A DNA stretch of 64,000 bases, from positions 372,001 to 436,000 of the forward strand of contig NZ_BMNB01000001.1 in the NCBI RefSeq assembly GCF_014646235.1. The letters run 5' to 3'. This stretch comes from Micromonospora sonchi (GTDB taxonomy: Bacteria > Actinomycetota > Actinomycetes > Mycobacteriales > Micromonosporaceae). Below the pieces are notes generated by a model. The model was not told the origin of the DNA, ran no database searches, and worked only from the letters and a program-made list of their open reading frames with translations. Positions 53,093-62,108 of the stretch are shown here, piece by piece. The translations under genes were made by a program, and so were the position numbers. Position 1 is the first letter of the stretch. Each line of letters opens with the position of its first letter.

Positions 53093-53190
53093 CCGACTGC
53101 CCTCCGTCATGCCGACGCGCCATCCTCGCATCTGTCAATGGCGTTGGGTGTGAGGACGCAGCCGTGTCTCGCCCGCATGCCCAGAACCGG

Positions 53191-53222
53191 GGGGCCGCCG
53201 GACGGTGGTGTCCGGCGGCCCC
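53191..53222 (-). terminator. Terminator hairpin after the DHA2 exporter gene
   Basis: GGGGCCGCCGGAC, 6-base loop, GTCCGGCGGCCCC: perfect 13-bp stem 12 bases past the exporter stop on the minus strand. Confidence 0.75.
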
Positions 53223-53234
53223 GACGGCCGAGGG

Positions 53235-54845
53235 TCAGTGGACGATGGCGGGGACCTTCGGCTGCTCGCCGGGATCGTCCCCGGGCTGGTCGTCCAGCAG
53301 GTGCGAGCGTTCCCGCTTCCGGGGTAGGAGCGCGGCCGGGATGAACGTGAGCAGGACCAGCCCGAACGCCACCCAGAACGTGGTGGCGAAGGAGTCGGCG
53401 GCGAAATCGAGCCCGCGCTGGATGAGCGACGGGTCGGGAATCTGCTCGGCCAGTTCCGGTCGCTGCTGGGCGGCGATGGCCAGCCCAGCCTCGGTGACCG
53501 GCTCGCCGTTCGGGCCGGTGAGGCCGGGAATCGACGGGGAGGCGTTGAGCTCGTTGGTGAGGATCACCGACATCACCGCGGCACCGACGGAACCGCCGAT
53601 CTGTTGGAGGATGTTCACCAGGGTGGTGCCGCGCGCCACCTCGTGACCGGTGAGGGTCTTCAGCGCCGAGGTCATGATGGGCATCATGGTGCCGCCCATG
53701 CCCAGGCCCATCACGAACAGCGAGCCGCAGATCAGCACGTACGAGGTGTCCGCGTCGAGCTGGGTGAAGGTGAAGAGCCCGCCGACGATCAGCAGCAGCG
53801 CGAACGGCACCGTGCGGCCCACCGGCATCTTGTCGGCCAGCACGCCCGCGATCGGCATGGTGAGCATCGCGCCGAGGCCCTGCGGCGCGATCAGCAGGCC
53901 GGCGTGCAGCGCCGACTGGCCGCGCACCTGGAGGAAGTAGCTCGGGATCAGCAGCCCGGCGCCCATGAACGCGATGATGAAGACGAACATGGTGACCGCC
54001 GCGATGGTGAGCCTGCGGTTGCGGAACAGCCGCAGGTCCAGCAGCGGGTGTCGGGGCTTGAAGCTGTAGATGACGAAGGCCACCACCAGTGCCGCACCGA
54101 CCAGCATCGGCCCCCACACCTTCGAGTCGGCGAAGGTGCCGGTTTCGGGCAACGTGGAGACGCCGTAGAGGAACAGGGCGAGACCGGGCGAGAGCATCAG
54201 CATGCCGACGAAGTCGAACGACTCGGACGGCTCGGGGTTGTCCTTCGGCAGGGCACGCTGCGCGTAGACCAGCGCGATGGCGCCGATCGGCAGGTTGATC
54301 AGGAAGATCCAGTGCCAGCTCGCCACGTCGATCAGCCAGCCGCCGAGGATCGGGCCGCCGATCGGGCCGAGCAGCATCGGGATGCCGAGGACGGCCATCA
54401 GCCGGCCGATCCGGTGCGGGCCGGCCGCCCGGGTCATGATCGTCATGCCGATCGGCATGAGCATGCCGCCGCCGAGGCCCTGCAGCACCCGGTACGTGAT
54501 CAGTTCTCCGATCGTGTCGGCGGTGGCGCACAGGCCGGACCCGATGGTGAACAGTGTCAGCGCGATCATGTAGAGGCGTTTGGTGCCGAACCGGTCGGCG
54601 GCCCACCCACTGAGCGGGATGACCGTGGCCAGCGCCAGCGTGTAGCCGGTCATGGTCCACGCGACGCGGGCGTACGAGGCGTCGAACTCGCTCTGGAACC
54701 TCGGCAGCGCGACGCTGACCACCGTCACGTCGAGGATCGACATGATCGCGCCGAGCACCACGACGCCGGCCACCTTGAGCACGGCGGCGTCGAGCTTGTC
54801 CGATGTCGCGACCGGCGGCGATGCCGCGACAGGTTGCTGTGTCAC
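53235..54845 (-). CDS. MFS multidrug exporter, DHA2 family (14 helices)
   Basis: 536 residues with about 14 membrane helices. Motif A is SGWAADRFGTKRLYM and motif C is GPIGGPILGGWLID, both typical of H+ antiporters of the EmrB/QacA group; DVTVVSVALP at helix 1 carries the usual motif D1. It probably expels hydrophobic drugs or a metabolite. GTG at 54845 follows GGAGACC and starts before helix 1; longer reading to 54932 lacks a ribosome site. No dedicated regulator is beside it. Confidence 0.9.
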   Translation of the reverse strand: MTQQPVAASPPVATSDKLDAAVLKVAGVVVLGAIMSILDVTVVSVALPRFQSEFDASYARVAWTMTGYTLALATVIPLSGWAADRFGTKRLYMIALTLFTIGSGLCATADTIGELITYRVLQGLGGGMLMPIGMTIMTRAAGPHRIGRLMAVLGIPMLLGPIGGPILGGWLIDVASWHWIFLINLPIGAIALVYAQRALPKDNPEPSESFDFVGMLMLSPGLALFLYGVSTLPETGTFADSKVWGPMLVGAALVVAFVIYSFKPRHPLLDLRLFRNRRLTIAAVTMFVFIIAFMGAGLLIPSYFLQVRGQSALHAGLLIAPQGLGAMLTMPIAGVLADKMPVGRTVPFALLLIVGGLFTFTQLDADTSYVLICGSLFVMGLGMGGTMMPIMTSALKTLTGHEVARGTTLVNILQQIGGSVGAAVMSVILTNELNASPSIPGLTGPNGEPVTEAGLAIAAQQRPELAEQIPDPSLIQRGLDFAADSFATTFWVAFGLVLLTFIPAALLPRKRERSHLLDDQPGDDPGEQPKVPAIVH

Positions 54846-55116
54846 GAGGTCTCCTGGGAGTTGGATCTGACCGAAGGAATTCGGTGATGGTGGCGCGGCG
54901 CGCGGACCGTCAGGAAGACTAGCCACCGCCACCGACAGCGCGCCGCCGGTTTAGCGGGCTACCGCGGGGTTCGGCAGGTGTTCCTCATCACGCGACCGGT
55001 GGGCCGGCTGGCGCGGGCCGGTGGTACGCCAGCGCCACGCGCGGCAGGGGCGCGTCAGCGAGCAGGCGTCATGTCACACAGGCAGCACCGCGAGGGCGAT
55101 GGCCCGGATCGGGTCC

Positions 55117-55968
55117 TCAGAACAGGGTGGTGGGCTCGACCGGGATCGGCTCGGGCAGCGGGGCCAGGGTCGGCACGCGGGCGCGTACCTCGTCGTGGAA
55201 GCGGCGGGCCAGCGTGGGTGCGTCGGCGTTGTCCGGGGTGTGGATGAAAACGGTCGGTGAGCGGCCCTCGCGCAGCCAGCCGGCGGTGATGTCGAGCCAG
55301 CGCCGCCAGCCCTCGACGGTCCGGTCCGGGTCGTCGCGGCCGAGGTAGCGGACGATCGGCCGGTCGGTCAGCGCGGCCGTACGCAGCGGCAGCCTGGGTT
55401 TCTTCGTCCAGGCGTCCCGCTCGGCGTCGCTGGTCGGCGGGTCGGCGAAGAACGCTGTGGTGTCGAAGGGGATCCACTCGGCGTCCACGGCGGCGAGCAC
55501 CGACTCCAGCTCCCGCCCGGCGCGCGGATCGGTGAAGAACGCGGGATGGCGGACCTCGACGGCGCAGCGGTGGGTGTCGGGCAGTCGGCGCAGGAAGCGG
55601 GCGAGCGTGGGTACGTCGGCCGGCCCGAACGAGCCGGGCAGCTGGACCCAGAGGGCGTGGGCGCGGGGACCGAGCGGCTCGATCGCGTCCAGGAACGCGC
55701 GCATCGGAGCGTTGACGTCGGTGAGCCGGCGCTCGTGCGTGACGAGCTTCGGCAGCTTGACCACGAACCGGAAGTCGGGGCTGGTCTGCCGCGCCCACAC
55801 GGCCACGGTGTCCGGGGTCGGCGTCGCGTAGAAGGTGGTGTTGCCCTCGACCGCGTCGCACCAGCCGGCGTAGTGCCGCAGCCGTTCCTGCGTGGGCAGC
55901 GGATGGGGGAGCAGCCGGCCCTGCCACGCCTTGTGTGTCCACATCGCACACCCGACGTGCAGACGCAT
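55117..55968 (-). CDS. DUF72 domain protein
   Basis: 283 residues, TIM-barrel-like. LHVGCAMWTHKAWQGRL, AGWCDAVEGNTTFYATPTPD, FRFVVKLPKLVTHERRL and CAVEVRHPAFF are the family blocks (strand starts with G-x-x-W, E-x-N-x-T/S-F-Y, K-x-P and E-x-R). The role of DUF72 is not settled. ATG at 55968; the in-frame extension upstream is not coding-like. Confidence 0.9.
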   Translation of the reverse strand: MRLHVGCAMWTHKAWQGRLLPHPLPTQERLRHYAGWCDAVEGNTTFYATPTPDTVAVWARQTSPDFRFVVKLPKLVTHERRLTDVNAPMRAFLDAIEPLGPRAHALWVQLPGSFGPADVPTLARFLRRLPDTHRCAVEVRHPAFFTDPRAGRELESVLAAVDAEWIPFDTTAFFADPPTSDAERDAWTKKPRLPLRTAALTDRPIVRYLGRDDPDRTVEGWRRWLDITAGWLREGRSPTVFIHTPDNADAPTLARRFHDEVRARVPTLAPLPEPIPVEPTTLF

Positions 55969-56083
55969 GCCCACCGGACCTTCCCCTGTCAAGGGCCCGA
56001 CGCCATGAAGTCGAGGATGCGCTGATTGACCAGCTCGGGCCGCAGCCTGTCCGATAGTACGCACGCCGCGAGCATGCGCACGG

Positions 56084-56845
56084 TCAGCGCCCGGCGTCGC
56101 TGCGCTCGACGGTGAGGCTGGCGACCCCGGCGGCCGCGTCGATGTCGTAGCGCTCGGTCGCCGACGGCCAGTCCGCCGGGGTGAAGGTGGTGCCGCCGGC
56201 CACGCCGGAGTGGGCGGCGCCGTCGACGGTGACCGTGCCGGCCCCGCCGCCCGCGCGGACCCGAACCGGCGCGTCACCGGCCAGCCGCACGACGACCTGG
56301 TTCGCTCCGCCGCTGAGGACGGTACGCAGGGTGCCGTCGGCCGGGGGAAGCGCCAGCTCGATCCGGTGGGCGCCGCTGCTCAGCTCGACCCCGCCGAGCC
56401 GGGCGGTACGCAGGTCCAGGCGCTGTTCCTTGGCGCCCCCGTCGAGTCGGACGTGCCAGCGCACCGCTTCGTGCAGCACCACCTCGACCAGCGCCGGGCC
56501 GTCCTGCCCGGTGTCGCGCAGGCTGGTCAGCAGGTCTCCGTGGGTGACGGAGACCACGGGACGGACGCTGGCGTCGCGCGGCGTGGACACCCGGTAGGTC
56601 TCCTCGCCCAGGTCGGCGGTGCGTAGCCGGATCACGTCGGCACCGTCGAGCAGCACGAAGGTGGCGTCGCGCGCCTCGACGACGCCGGTGACGACATGGC
56701 CACCCCCGGCCTCGCCTCGGACCGTCACCCAGGTCCAGCCGGCGACCAGCATCACCACGACGAGCAGCAGCGCCCCACCGAGCCACCACCACAACCGGGT
56801 CTGTTGCGCGTTGTCCAGGTCGCCTGCCGGCTGAACGTCGTCCAC
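56084..56845 (-). CDS. Single-helix membrane protein with beta-rich outer domain, unknown function
   Basis: 253 residues. A short acidic cytoplasmic tail, a membrane helix (LWWWLGGALLLVVVMLVAGW), then an all-beta extracytoplasmic domain of about 200 residues with VEVVLHEAVRWHVRLDGGAK and LDLRTARLGGVELSSGAHRI, like DUF4097-style adhesin repeats. GTG at 56845 has GGGAGG close upstream. No family assigned with certainty. Confidence 0.65.
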   Translation of the reverse strand: MDDVQPAGDLDNAQQTRLWWWLGGALLLVVVMLVAGWTWVTVRGEAGGGHVVTGVVEARDATFVLLDGADVIRLRTADLGEETYRVSTPRDASVRPVVSVTHGDLLTSLRDTGQDGPALVEVVLHEAVRWHVRLDGGAKEQRLDLRTARLGGVELSSGAHRIELALPPADGTLRTVLSGGANQVVVRLAGDAPVRVRAGGGAGTVTVDGAAHSGVAGGTTFTPADWPSATERYDIDAAAGVASLTVERSDAGR

Positions 56846-56975
56846 GTCGCCTCCCGCACCTTGTGACCGCACGGGCTACTACCCATCGGGCCCGTCACCG
56901 ACTCTTACGGGCCGGAAGCCGCAGCGGCTCACCACCGACCGGCGGTGAGCCGCTGGGCACGGGTGCCGGGCGCGG

Positions 56976-58223
56976 TCAGGCGCGCGACCACTTCTGGTTG
57001 GGGGTGCCGGCGCAGTCCCAGAGTTGGAGCCGGCCGCCGTTGTTCGGGTTGTTGTCCCGTACGTCGACGCAGCGGTTCGCGTTGAGGTTGACCAGGTCAC
57101 CGGCGGCGTTGAGGGTGAACCGTTGGGCCGGGTTGCCGTTGCAGGTGACCAGGTTGACCTCGGTGCCGTTGGCGGTGCCGGCCCAGGCCGGGTCCATGCA
57201 CTTGCCCATGGCACGGATGGTGCCGTCGGCGGCGAAGGTCCAGGCTTGGGCGGCGGTGGTGTTGCAGTCCCAGATCTGCAACGGTGCGCCGTCGTACGGG
57301 TTGGCGCTGGGGATGTCGATGCACCGGCCGCTCTGCTGACCCCGGATCCGGGTGGTGCCGGTGTTGCCGTCCGGCACGTGGCCGTAGACCCGGACGTAGT
57401 CGACGAGCATCTGCTGCGGGAACTGGGTCGAGCCGTCGGGGTAGCCGGGCCACTCACCACCGACCGCGACGTTGAGGATCATGAAGAAGGGGTGGTCGAA
57501 CACCCAGCGGTTGCCGCCCAGCCGGCCCGGGTCGACCCGGAAGAACTCCTGACCGTCGAGGTACCAGCGGATGACGTTCGGCTCCCAGTCCACCCGGTAG
57601 GTGTGGAAGGTGTCGGCCAGCGGCTGCCCGATGGTGCGGCTGCCGCCGATCCCGCCGCCACCGGAGTAGCCCGGCCCGTGGACGGTGCCGTGGACGGTGG
57701 TCGGCTCCCGGCCGATGTTCTCCATGATGTCGATCTCGCCGGAGGCCGGCCAGCCGACGCTGCCGAAGTTGTTGCCGAGCATCCAGAACGCCGGCCAGAT
57801 GCCCTGGCCCCGGGGGATCTTGATGCGGGCCTCGAACCGGCCGTACGCCTGGCTGAACGTGGCGGAGGTCAGCAGCCGGGCCGAGGTGTACTCGCACCGG
57901 CCGTAGTGACACTGGTAGTTTGCCGGGTTCTCCCGGCGGGCGGTGATGACGAGGTTGCCCTGGCCGTCGTGCACCGCGTTGCTCGTGCTGTTGGTGTAGT
58001 ACTGCCGTTCGTTGTTGCCCCAGCCGTGGCCGCCGATGTCGAAGCGCCACTTGGACTGGTCCACCGGCGTGCCGGCGGGTGCGTTGAACTCGTCCTGCCA
58101 GGTGAGCCCGCCGATGGCGGCGGCGGCCGGTGCGGACTGCACGGGTAGGACGAGCGCGCTGGTGACGAGGGCCGCGGCGAAGGCGGCGGCGGCCCGCCGG
58201 AGGCTGCGGGAGATGGCGTGCAC
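56976..58223 (-). CDS. Secreted endo-beta-1,3-glucanase, GH16 with C-terminal CBM13
   Basis: 415 residues. Signal peptide to about SAPAAAA; GH16 jelly-roll with FNAPAGTPVDQSKWRF, IWPAFWMLGNNF and WPASGEIDIMENIG, where the E-I-D-x-x-E pattern holds the nucleophile and acid/base Glu. CBM13 follows (RIRGQQSGRCIDIPSANPYD; NQKWSRA at the end). It hydrolyses beta-1,3-glucans such as laminarin or curdlan. GTG at 58223 has GAGGAG about eight bases upstream. A GAGAGCGCTCTC palindrome lies at its promoter. Confidence 0.92.
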   Translation of the reverse strand: MHAISRSLRRAAAAFAAALVTSALVLPVQSAPAAAAIGGLTWQDEFNAPAGTPVDQSKWRFDIGGHGWGNNERQYYTNSTSNAVHDGQGNLVITARRENPANYQCHYGRCEYTSARLLTSATFSQAYGRFEARIKIPRGQGIWPAFWMLGNNFGSVGWPASGEIDIMENIGREPTTVHGTVHGPGYSGGGGIGGSRTIGQPLADTFHTYRVDWEPNVIRWYLDGQEFFRVDPGRLGGNRWVFDHPFFMILNVAVGGEWPGYPDGSTQFPQQMLVDYVRVYGHVPDGNTGTTRIRGQQSGRCIDIPSANPYDGAPLQIWDCNTTAAQAWTFAADGTIRAMGKCMDPAWAGTANGTEVNLVTCNGNPAQRFTLNAAGDLVNLNANRCVDVRDNNPNNGGRLQLWDCAGTPNQKWSRA

Positions 58224-58272
58224 GATGAATCTCCTCGGGGGTGGAGGGGCGGATGCGCCGGCAACGACGAGG

Positions 58273-58284
58273 GAGAGCGCTCTC
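58273..58284. promoter_or_regulatory. AGCGCT-core palindrome before the GH16 gene
   Basis: GAGAGCGCTCTC, perfect 12-bp palindrome 50 bases before the GH16 start codon; LacI-family type, compare 43823 and 45284. Confidence 0.55.
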
Positions 58285-58355
58285 TGCATCCGAGTTTGTC
58301 GATGTCAGGAGATTTAGTCAAGGTTGTTAACAGCTGGTGTCGCTCCGGCGGGCGT

Positions 58356-58402
58356 CGTCAACCCGTGGTTGACGATTCCGCTTCGTCAACCTAAGGTTGA
58401 CG
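58356..58402. promoter_or_regulatory. Two perfect dyads before the Clp-N/HTH gene
   Basis: CGTCAACC-CGT-GGTTGACG at about 58357-58375 and CGTCAACC-TAA-GGTTGACG at about 58384-58402. Arms are identical in both; centres are about 27 bases apart. The second ends one base before the ATG, so its AAGG half would serve as the ribosome site, and a bound protein would block both transcription and the site. Likely operators for the HTH in the gene product itself. Confidence 0.75.
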
Positions 58403-58403
58403 C

Positions 58404-59117
58404 ATGACTGATCCCGTGCAGGTGAACAACCCCGTCCGCCTCGACGACCTGATCCAGACCATCAAGCAGACCCACACCGACGCCCTCGAGCAACTCACCG
58501 GCGCGGTGCTGGTCGCCGACCACATCGGCGAGATCGCCGACCACCTGATCGGCCACTTCGTCGACCAGGCCCGACGCTCCGGCGCGTCCTGGACCGAGAT
58601 CGGCCGCAGCATGGGGGTGAGCAAGCAGGCGGCCCAGAAGCGTTTCGTGAACGCGGCGATGGACCCGCAGCAGGGATTCCAGCGGTTCACCCCGCGTGCC
58701 CGCAACGTCACGGTGGCCTCGCAGAACGAGGCGAAGGCCGCCGGTAACGCCGAGATCACCCCGGCGCACCTGGTGCTCGGCCTGCTCGTCGAGCCGGAAG
58801 GCCTGGCCGCAAAGGCGCTGACGGCCGGCGGCGTGTCCGCCGAGGCGGTGCGGGAGGCCACCACTGCCGTGCTGCCACCGTCGGTCGGCGAGGTTCCCGA
58901 CCTGATCCCGTTCGACGCCGCCAGCAAGAAGACGCTGGAGTTGACCTTCCGTGAGGCGCTGCGGCTCGGGCACAACTACGTCGGCACCGAGCACATCCTG
59001 CTCGCCCTGCTGGAGCAGGAGAACGGCGAGGGCGTGCTCAGCGGCCTCGGCGTGGACAAGGCCGCCATCGAGGCGTACCTCGTGGCGGCCCTGGACAAGC
59101 TGCGGGTGTTCGAGTAG
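58404..59117 (+). CDS. HTH plus Clp-N repeat protein, autoregulator candidate
   Basis: 237 residues. N-terminal helices (LIQTIKQTHTDALEQLTGAV) lead to SWTEIGRSMGVSKQAAQKRF (about 62-81), an HTH, then a Clp amino-terminal repeat domain from about residue 95 with ITPAHLVLGLLVEPEGLAAK and GHNYVGTEHILLALLEQENG. It lacks any ATPase part, so it is a DNA-binding protein that may sense substrates or partners of Clp proteases. Similar genes are widespread in actinomycetes. It ends four bases before the convergent gene. Confidence 0.85.
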   Translation: MTDPVQVNNPVRLDDLIQTIKQTHTDALEQLTGAVLVADHIGEIADHLIGHFVDQARRSGASWTEIGRSMGVSKQAAQKRFVNAAMDPQQGFQRFTPRARNVTVASQNEAKAAGNAEITPAHLVLGLLVEPEGLAAKALTAGGVSAEAVREATTAVLPPSVGEVPDLIPFDAASKKTLELTFREALRLGHNYVGTEHILLALLEQENGEGVLSGLGVDKAAIEAYLVAALDKLRVFE

Positions 59118-59121
59118 TCGA

Positions 59122-59640
59122 TCAGGAAACGGTCGGGAAGCCGTACCGGGCGGCGTGCTCCGGGTCGGCCGGGTCGATCTGGCGCAGCCCGGCGTCGGCG
59201 AGGCGCTTGTTCACCTCGTCGAGCCGCTCGCGCACCAGTTGGGCCTCCTCCTCGGTGACCCGCCCCCGGTGCGGCTTGCCGGCGTGCTCGATCGTGCCGT
59301 AGTCGACCTTCTCGGCGCCGCGCCGGGCCTTCGGTGGGCGTACCCGCTCGGCGGTCTTGAGCAGTTGCGCCATCGGCGTGTCGGTGGCCATGGCGTCGAA
59401 CTCGCTGGCGGTCAGCACCACCCGGCGCGGTTCGCCGTGGCCGTGCCGGTCGTGGATCTCGACCACCGCCACGTCCAGCGCGGCGTCGTCGATGCTCTCC
59501 ACCTCGGTCGGTGTCGCGTCCAACTGCACAGGGCCGGCCACCAGGTCAGGGTGCTCCAGGACGACGACGCGGACCGCCTCGTCGTCGGGGCGCAGCACCG
59601 TGCCGCTGAAGTCGGAGACACGGATCGTCTTCTTGCCCAT
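59122..59640 (-). CDS. Hypothetical protein, Lsr2-interacting-like name not justified
   Basis: 172 residues, cytoplasmic, charged. RVSDFSGTVLRPDDEAVRVV and VVLEHPDLVAGPVQLDATP lead to a Lys/Arg-rich section (AERVRPPKARRGAEKVDYGT) and a helical end. No known domain recognised. Convergent with the Clp-N gene. Confidence 0.7.
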   Translation of the reverse strand: MGKKTIRVSDFSGTVLRPDDEAVRVVVLEHPDLVAGPVQLDATPTEVESIDDAALDVAVVEIHDRHGHGEPRRVVLTASEFDAMATDTPMAQLLKTAERVRPPKARRGAEKVDYGTIEHAGKPHRGRVTEEEAQLVRERLDEVNKRLADAGLRQIDPADPEHAARYGFPTVS

Positions 59641-59749
59641 GGGTGCAGTAGCTCCTGTCGTAACCGGTCGAGGGACCAGCAGACGTTACCCGACAGGTGT
59701 GCGAAAGACGGTGCTGGCTCGCCGTGCCGGCGCGAGGCCAGAGATCCCC

Positions 59750-59935
59750 TCAGTGGGTGTTCAGGTGCCGGCGGGTCGAGGCGCCGGGAGGCAGCTTGTT
59801 GAGCTCGCGCCAGGTGAGCGCGCCGCCACGGTGGTCATCGTAGGGCGGCTGGGCCGGGAAGCGGCCGGCGAGTCGGCGAGGCCGCCAGACCCGCTCGGTC
59901 TCCTGCCGGCGGCGGTCGTTCGACTGGAATGGCAT
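59750..59935 (-). CDS. Small basic hypothetical protein
   Basis: 61 residues beginning MPFQSNDRRRQETERVWRPR, rich in Arg, ending RRHLNTH. ATG at 59935 is preceded by GGGGG and an AAGAGTGG stretch; a further ATG upstream (59965) is possible. Codon bias is acceptable; function unknown. Confidence 0.5.
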   Translation of the reverse strand: MPFQSNDRRRQETERVWRPRRLAGRFPAQPPYDDHRGGALTWRELNKLPPGASTRRHLNTH

Positions 59936-60093
59936 GCCCCCACTCTTCCAGAGAAAGTTGTCCATGTATGGAAATGGGTATGACGCCGGTCGGTGGATCG
60001 GGTTGCCGGCCCGTCGATCATCGGTCGGCGCGATCGCGCCCGGTCGTCGTACGGTGAGGACATCAGCGGCAGCGGCGGCGCGGGAGGTGACCG

Positions 60094-60753
60094 ATGCTCG
60101 ACCGGCGGCTCCACCTGCATCTGGCGACCTGGCTGGGGCAGTGGCCGGCGGGTCCGGGTCTGCACGTGGTGGGGTCGTGGCGGCGGACCTCCCCGGCCTG
60201 GGACGGGCGACTGCGTCCGGCCGTCGCGGTCCGCGCCGGGGCGAGCACGGTGTTGTCCGTGCCTCCGGACCGGGTCCCGGTCGTTCGCGAGCTGGCTCGG
60301 CGGCCGGAGCGGTTGCCGCGGGCCCTGCCGGCGGAGGTCGGTCACGCCGGGTGGGCGGTCCACGACGACGTTTTCCGCTGGAGCGTCGCGCCCGCGCCGC
60401 TGCCCGACGTGGGCGAGTGGATCCCGCCCGGCACCGTCGGGCTGCCCTCCTGGCTGCGGCTGTTCGACCGGGCCGTGCTGGTGGTCCGCGACGACCGGGG
60501 TCGCTACCTGGCCGGAGTCGGGATCAAGCGTCACGACCGGTACGGACACGAGTTGGCAGTGGGCACCGTGCCGGCCGCACGGGGGCGTGGACTTGCCCGG
60601 CGTCTCGTCGCGCAGGCCGCTCGCCGGGTGCTCGACGAAGGTGCCGTGCCGACCTATCTGCACGATCGCCGCAACGCCGCCTCGGCCCGGGTGGCCGAGG
60701 CGGCCGGCTTTCCGGACCGGCGCTGGCGCTCGTACGGGGTCTATCCCAGCTGA
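60094..60753 (+). CDS. GNAT-family N-acetyltransferase
   Basis: 219 residues. The N-terminal half is unusual; the C-terminal half is a GNAT core with LAVGTVPAARGRGLARRLVA (R-G-x-G-x-A acetyl-CoA loop) and ARRVLDEGAVPTYLHDRRNA, AARVAEAAGF. Substrate unknown. ATG at 60094. A strong hairpin follows. Confidence 0.8.
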   Translation: MLDRRLHLHLATWLGQWPAGPGLHVVGSWRRTSPAWDGRLRPAVAVRAGASTVLSVPPDRVPVVRELARRPERLPRALPAEVGHAGWAVHDDVFRWSVAPAPLPDVGEWIPPGTVGLPSWLRLFDRAVLVVRDDRGRYLAGVGIKRHDRYGHELAVGTVPAARGRGLARRLVAQAARRVLDEGAVPTYLHDRRNAASARVAEAAGFPDRRWRSYGVYPS

Positions 60754-60769
60754 GCAGCGACGGCAGGGC

Positions 60770-60805
60770 GCGGACCGTGGATCCCGGGCCGGATCCACGG
60801 TCCGC
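60770..60805 (+). terminator. Hairpin between convergent GNAT and TetR genes
   Basis: GCGGACCGTGGATCC, loop CGGGCC, GGATCCACGGTCCGC: a perfect 15-bp stem that can serve the plus-strand gene and perhaps the minus-strand operon. Confidence 0.7.
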
Positions 60806-60949
60806 AGCCTCCCTCCCCAGATCCGCAGGTGGCTCGACGTCGATCACGCTACGTATCCAATTCTTCTTCGGCAAGGTGTCAACGCCGCCCGAACGGTGTC
60901 CAATAGCGGACTTGACCAGGATCAACGTGTCGGACGCCGGTCGGGCGAA

Positions 60950-61651
60950 TCAGTGACGGAGGGTACGGATCAGGTCGACCACCTGCCGGGTGGCCGGGCG
61001 CAGCACCCGCAGCCGGGAGAGCCCCACCAGCCGATCGATCAGCGGCACGGCGCCGTCGATCAGCTTTCGGGTGCGGGCCTGCCCCGGTGAGCGGTCGTAG
61101 ACCCAGTAGAGCACCGTTCCCATGTACGCCAACCAGAGCAACTCGGGCAGTTGCGGCCGCAGTTCCGGGTCGACCTTGGCGGTGGAGCCCGCCAGCACCT
61201 CGGCGAAGAGGGCGACGGCGGCCTCGCGTGGCGCGGCCGTCTCGGCCGAGAAGGGGCTCAGTGGCGACGTGGGTTCGGCGGCGACCTTGAAGAAGCTGGC
61301 CGCGAATTCGTGCGAGGGGGCCAGGACGTCGATGGCCGCGTGCAGCACTCCGGAGAGCCGGGCGGCGAAGTCGGACTCGCGGTCCAGCACCGGCCGGGCC
61401 GCCGCCGCGTGCTCCCGCTGCGTCCGGAGGTAGAACTCCTGGATCAGGTGTTCCTTCGAACCGAAGTAGTAGTACGCGTTGCCGACCGCGACGCCGGCCT
61501 CCTGGGCGATGGCGCGCATGGTGGTGCGGGCGTAGCCGCGTTCGCGGAACATCCGCATCGCGGTCTCCAGGATCAACTGCCGGGTCTGCTCGCCCCGGGC
61601 GGTGGCTGGCTCACCACCCGCAGCGGTCGTCGGCGCACTCTGGTCGGTCAT
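60950..61651 (-). CDS. TetR-family transcriptional regulator
   Basis: 233 residues. HTH: TMRAIAQEAGVAVGNAYYYF then GSKEHLIQEF. The C-terminal ligand domain is the longer type seen in FadR/AcrR-like members. It is the last gene of a minus-strand operon (membrane protein, DCC protein, TetR) whose promoter carries two 14-bp palindromes, so it likely represses the operon including itself. ATG at 61651 preferred; GTG nine bases upstream is in frame. The upstream DCC gene overlaps its start by about 40 bases. Confidence 0.88.
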   Translation of the reverse strand: MTDQSAPTTAAGGEPATARGEQTRQLILETAMRMFRERGYARTTMRAIAQEAGVAVGNAYYYFGSKEHLIQEFYLRTQREHAAAARPVLDRESDFAARLSGVLHAAIDVLAPSHEFAASFFKVAAEPTSPLSPFSAETAAPREAAVALFAEVLAGSTAKVDPELRPQLPELLWLAYMGTVLYWVYDRSPGQARTRKLIDGAVPLIDRLVGLSRLRVLRPATRQVVDLIRTLRH

Positions 61652-62108
61652 TCGGGTCACCGTATCCCGCCGGCTGGCCGGCCGGCTCCGACTGCGGCTC
61701 GCGGGCGCGTTCGCGGATCGCGGAGGCGGTCGCCACCACCCGTCGAGCCAGGGGCAGCAGGTGCGGGCGGGCCAGCCGGTCGGCCGTCGCCCGATGATCG
61801 GCCAGGGCCCACAGGCAGGCGAACCAGGCGCCGTCGCCGGCGTAGACGGCTCCGGTGTCGGCGATCACCGTGATATCACGCAGCGTCGCGTCGTGGTCCA
61901 GGCCGGGGAAGCGCCGTCGGGCCTCGGTCGACCCCGCCGGCACGAACTCCAGGGGTACGAGCTGGGCCCGCGACGTCAGCCACTCGCGGGCGGCCCGGCA
62001 CAGCGGGCAGTGCGCGTCGTAGAGGACGGTGAAGCTGCGGATGCCACCACCCCCGTGTGTGGTGGCATCCGGCAGCCCGCCCGTCCCGCCCCGGTCGTCG
62101 ACGGTCAT
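61611..62108 (-). CDS. DCC-family (DUF393) thiol-disulfide-like protein
   Basis: 165 residues. FTVLYDAHCPLCRAAREWLT places the D-x-x-C-P-x-C motif (Cys 34 and 37); FPGLDHDATLRDITVIADTG and VYAGDGAWFACLWALADHRA follow as in DUF393 proteins, which are linked to redox reactions of unknown substrates. ATG at 62108 overlaps the stop of the membrane-protein gene. Confidence 0.85.
   Translation of the reverse strand: MTVDDRGGTGGLPDATTHGGGGIRSFTVLYDAHCPLCRAAREWLTSRAQLVPLEFVPAGSTEARRRFPGLDHDATLRDITVIADTGAVYAGDGAWFACLWALADHRATADRLARPHLLPLARRVVATASAIRERAREPQSEPAGQPAGYGDPNDRPECADDRCGW

Noticed and set aside
55117..56277. DUF72 protein with 103 extra N-terminal residues
   Set aside because: The extension is Arg/Ala/Pro-rich, with no ribosome site; the family starts at ATG 55968.
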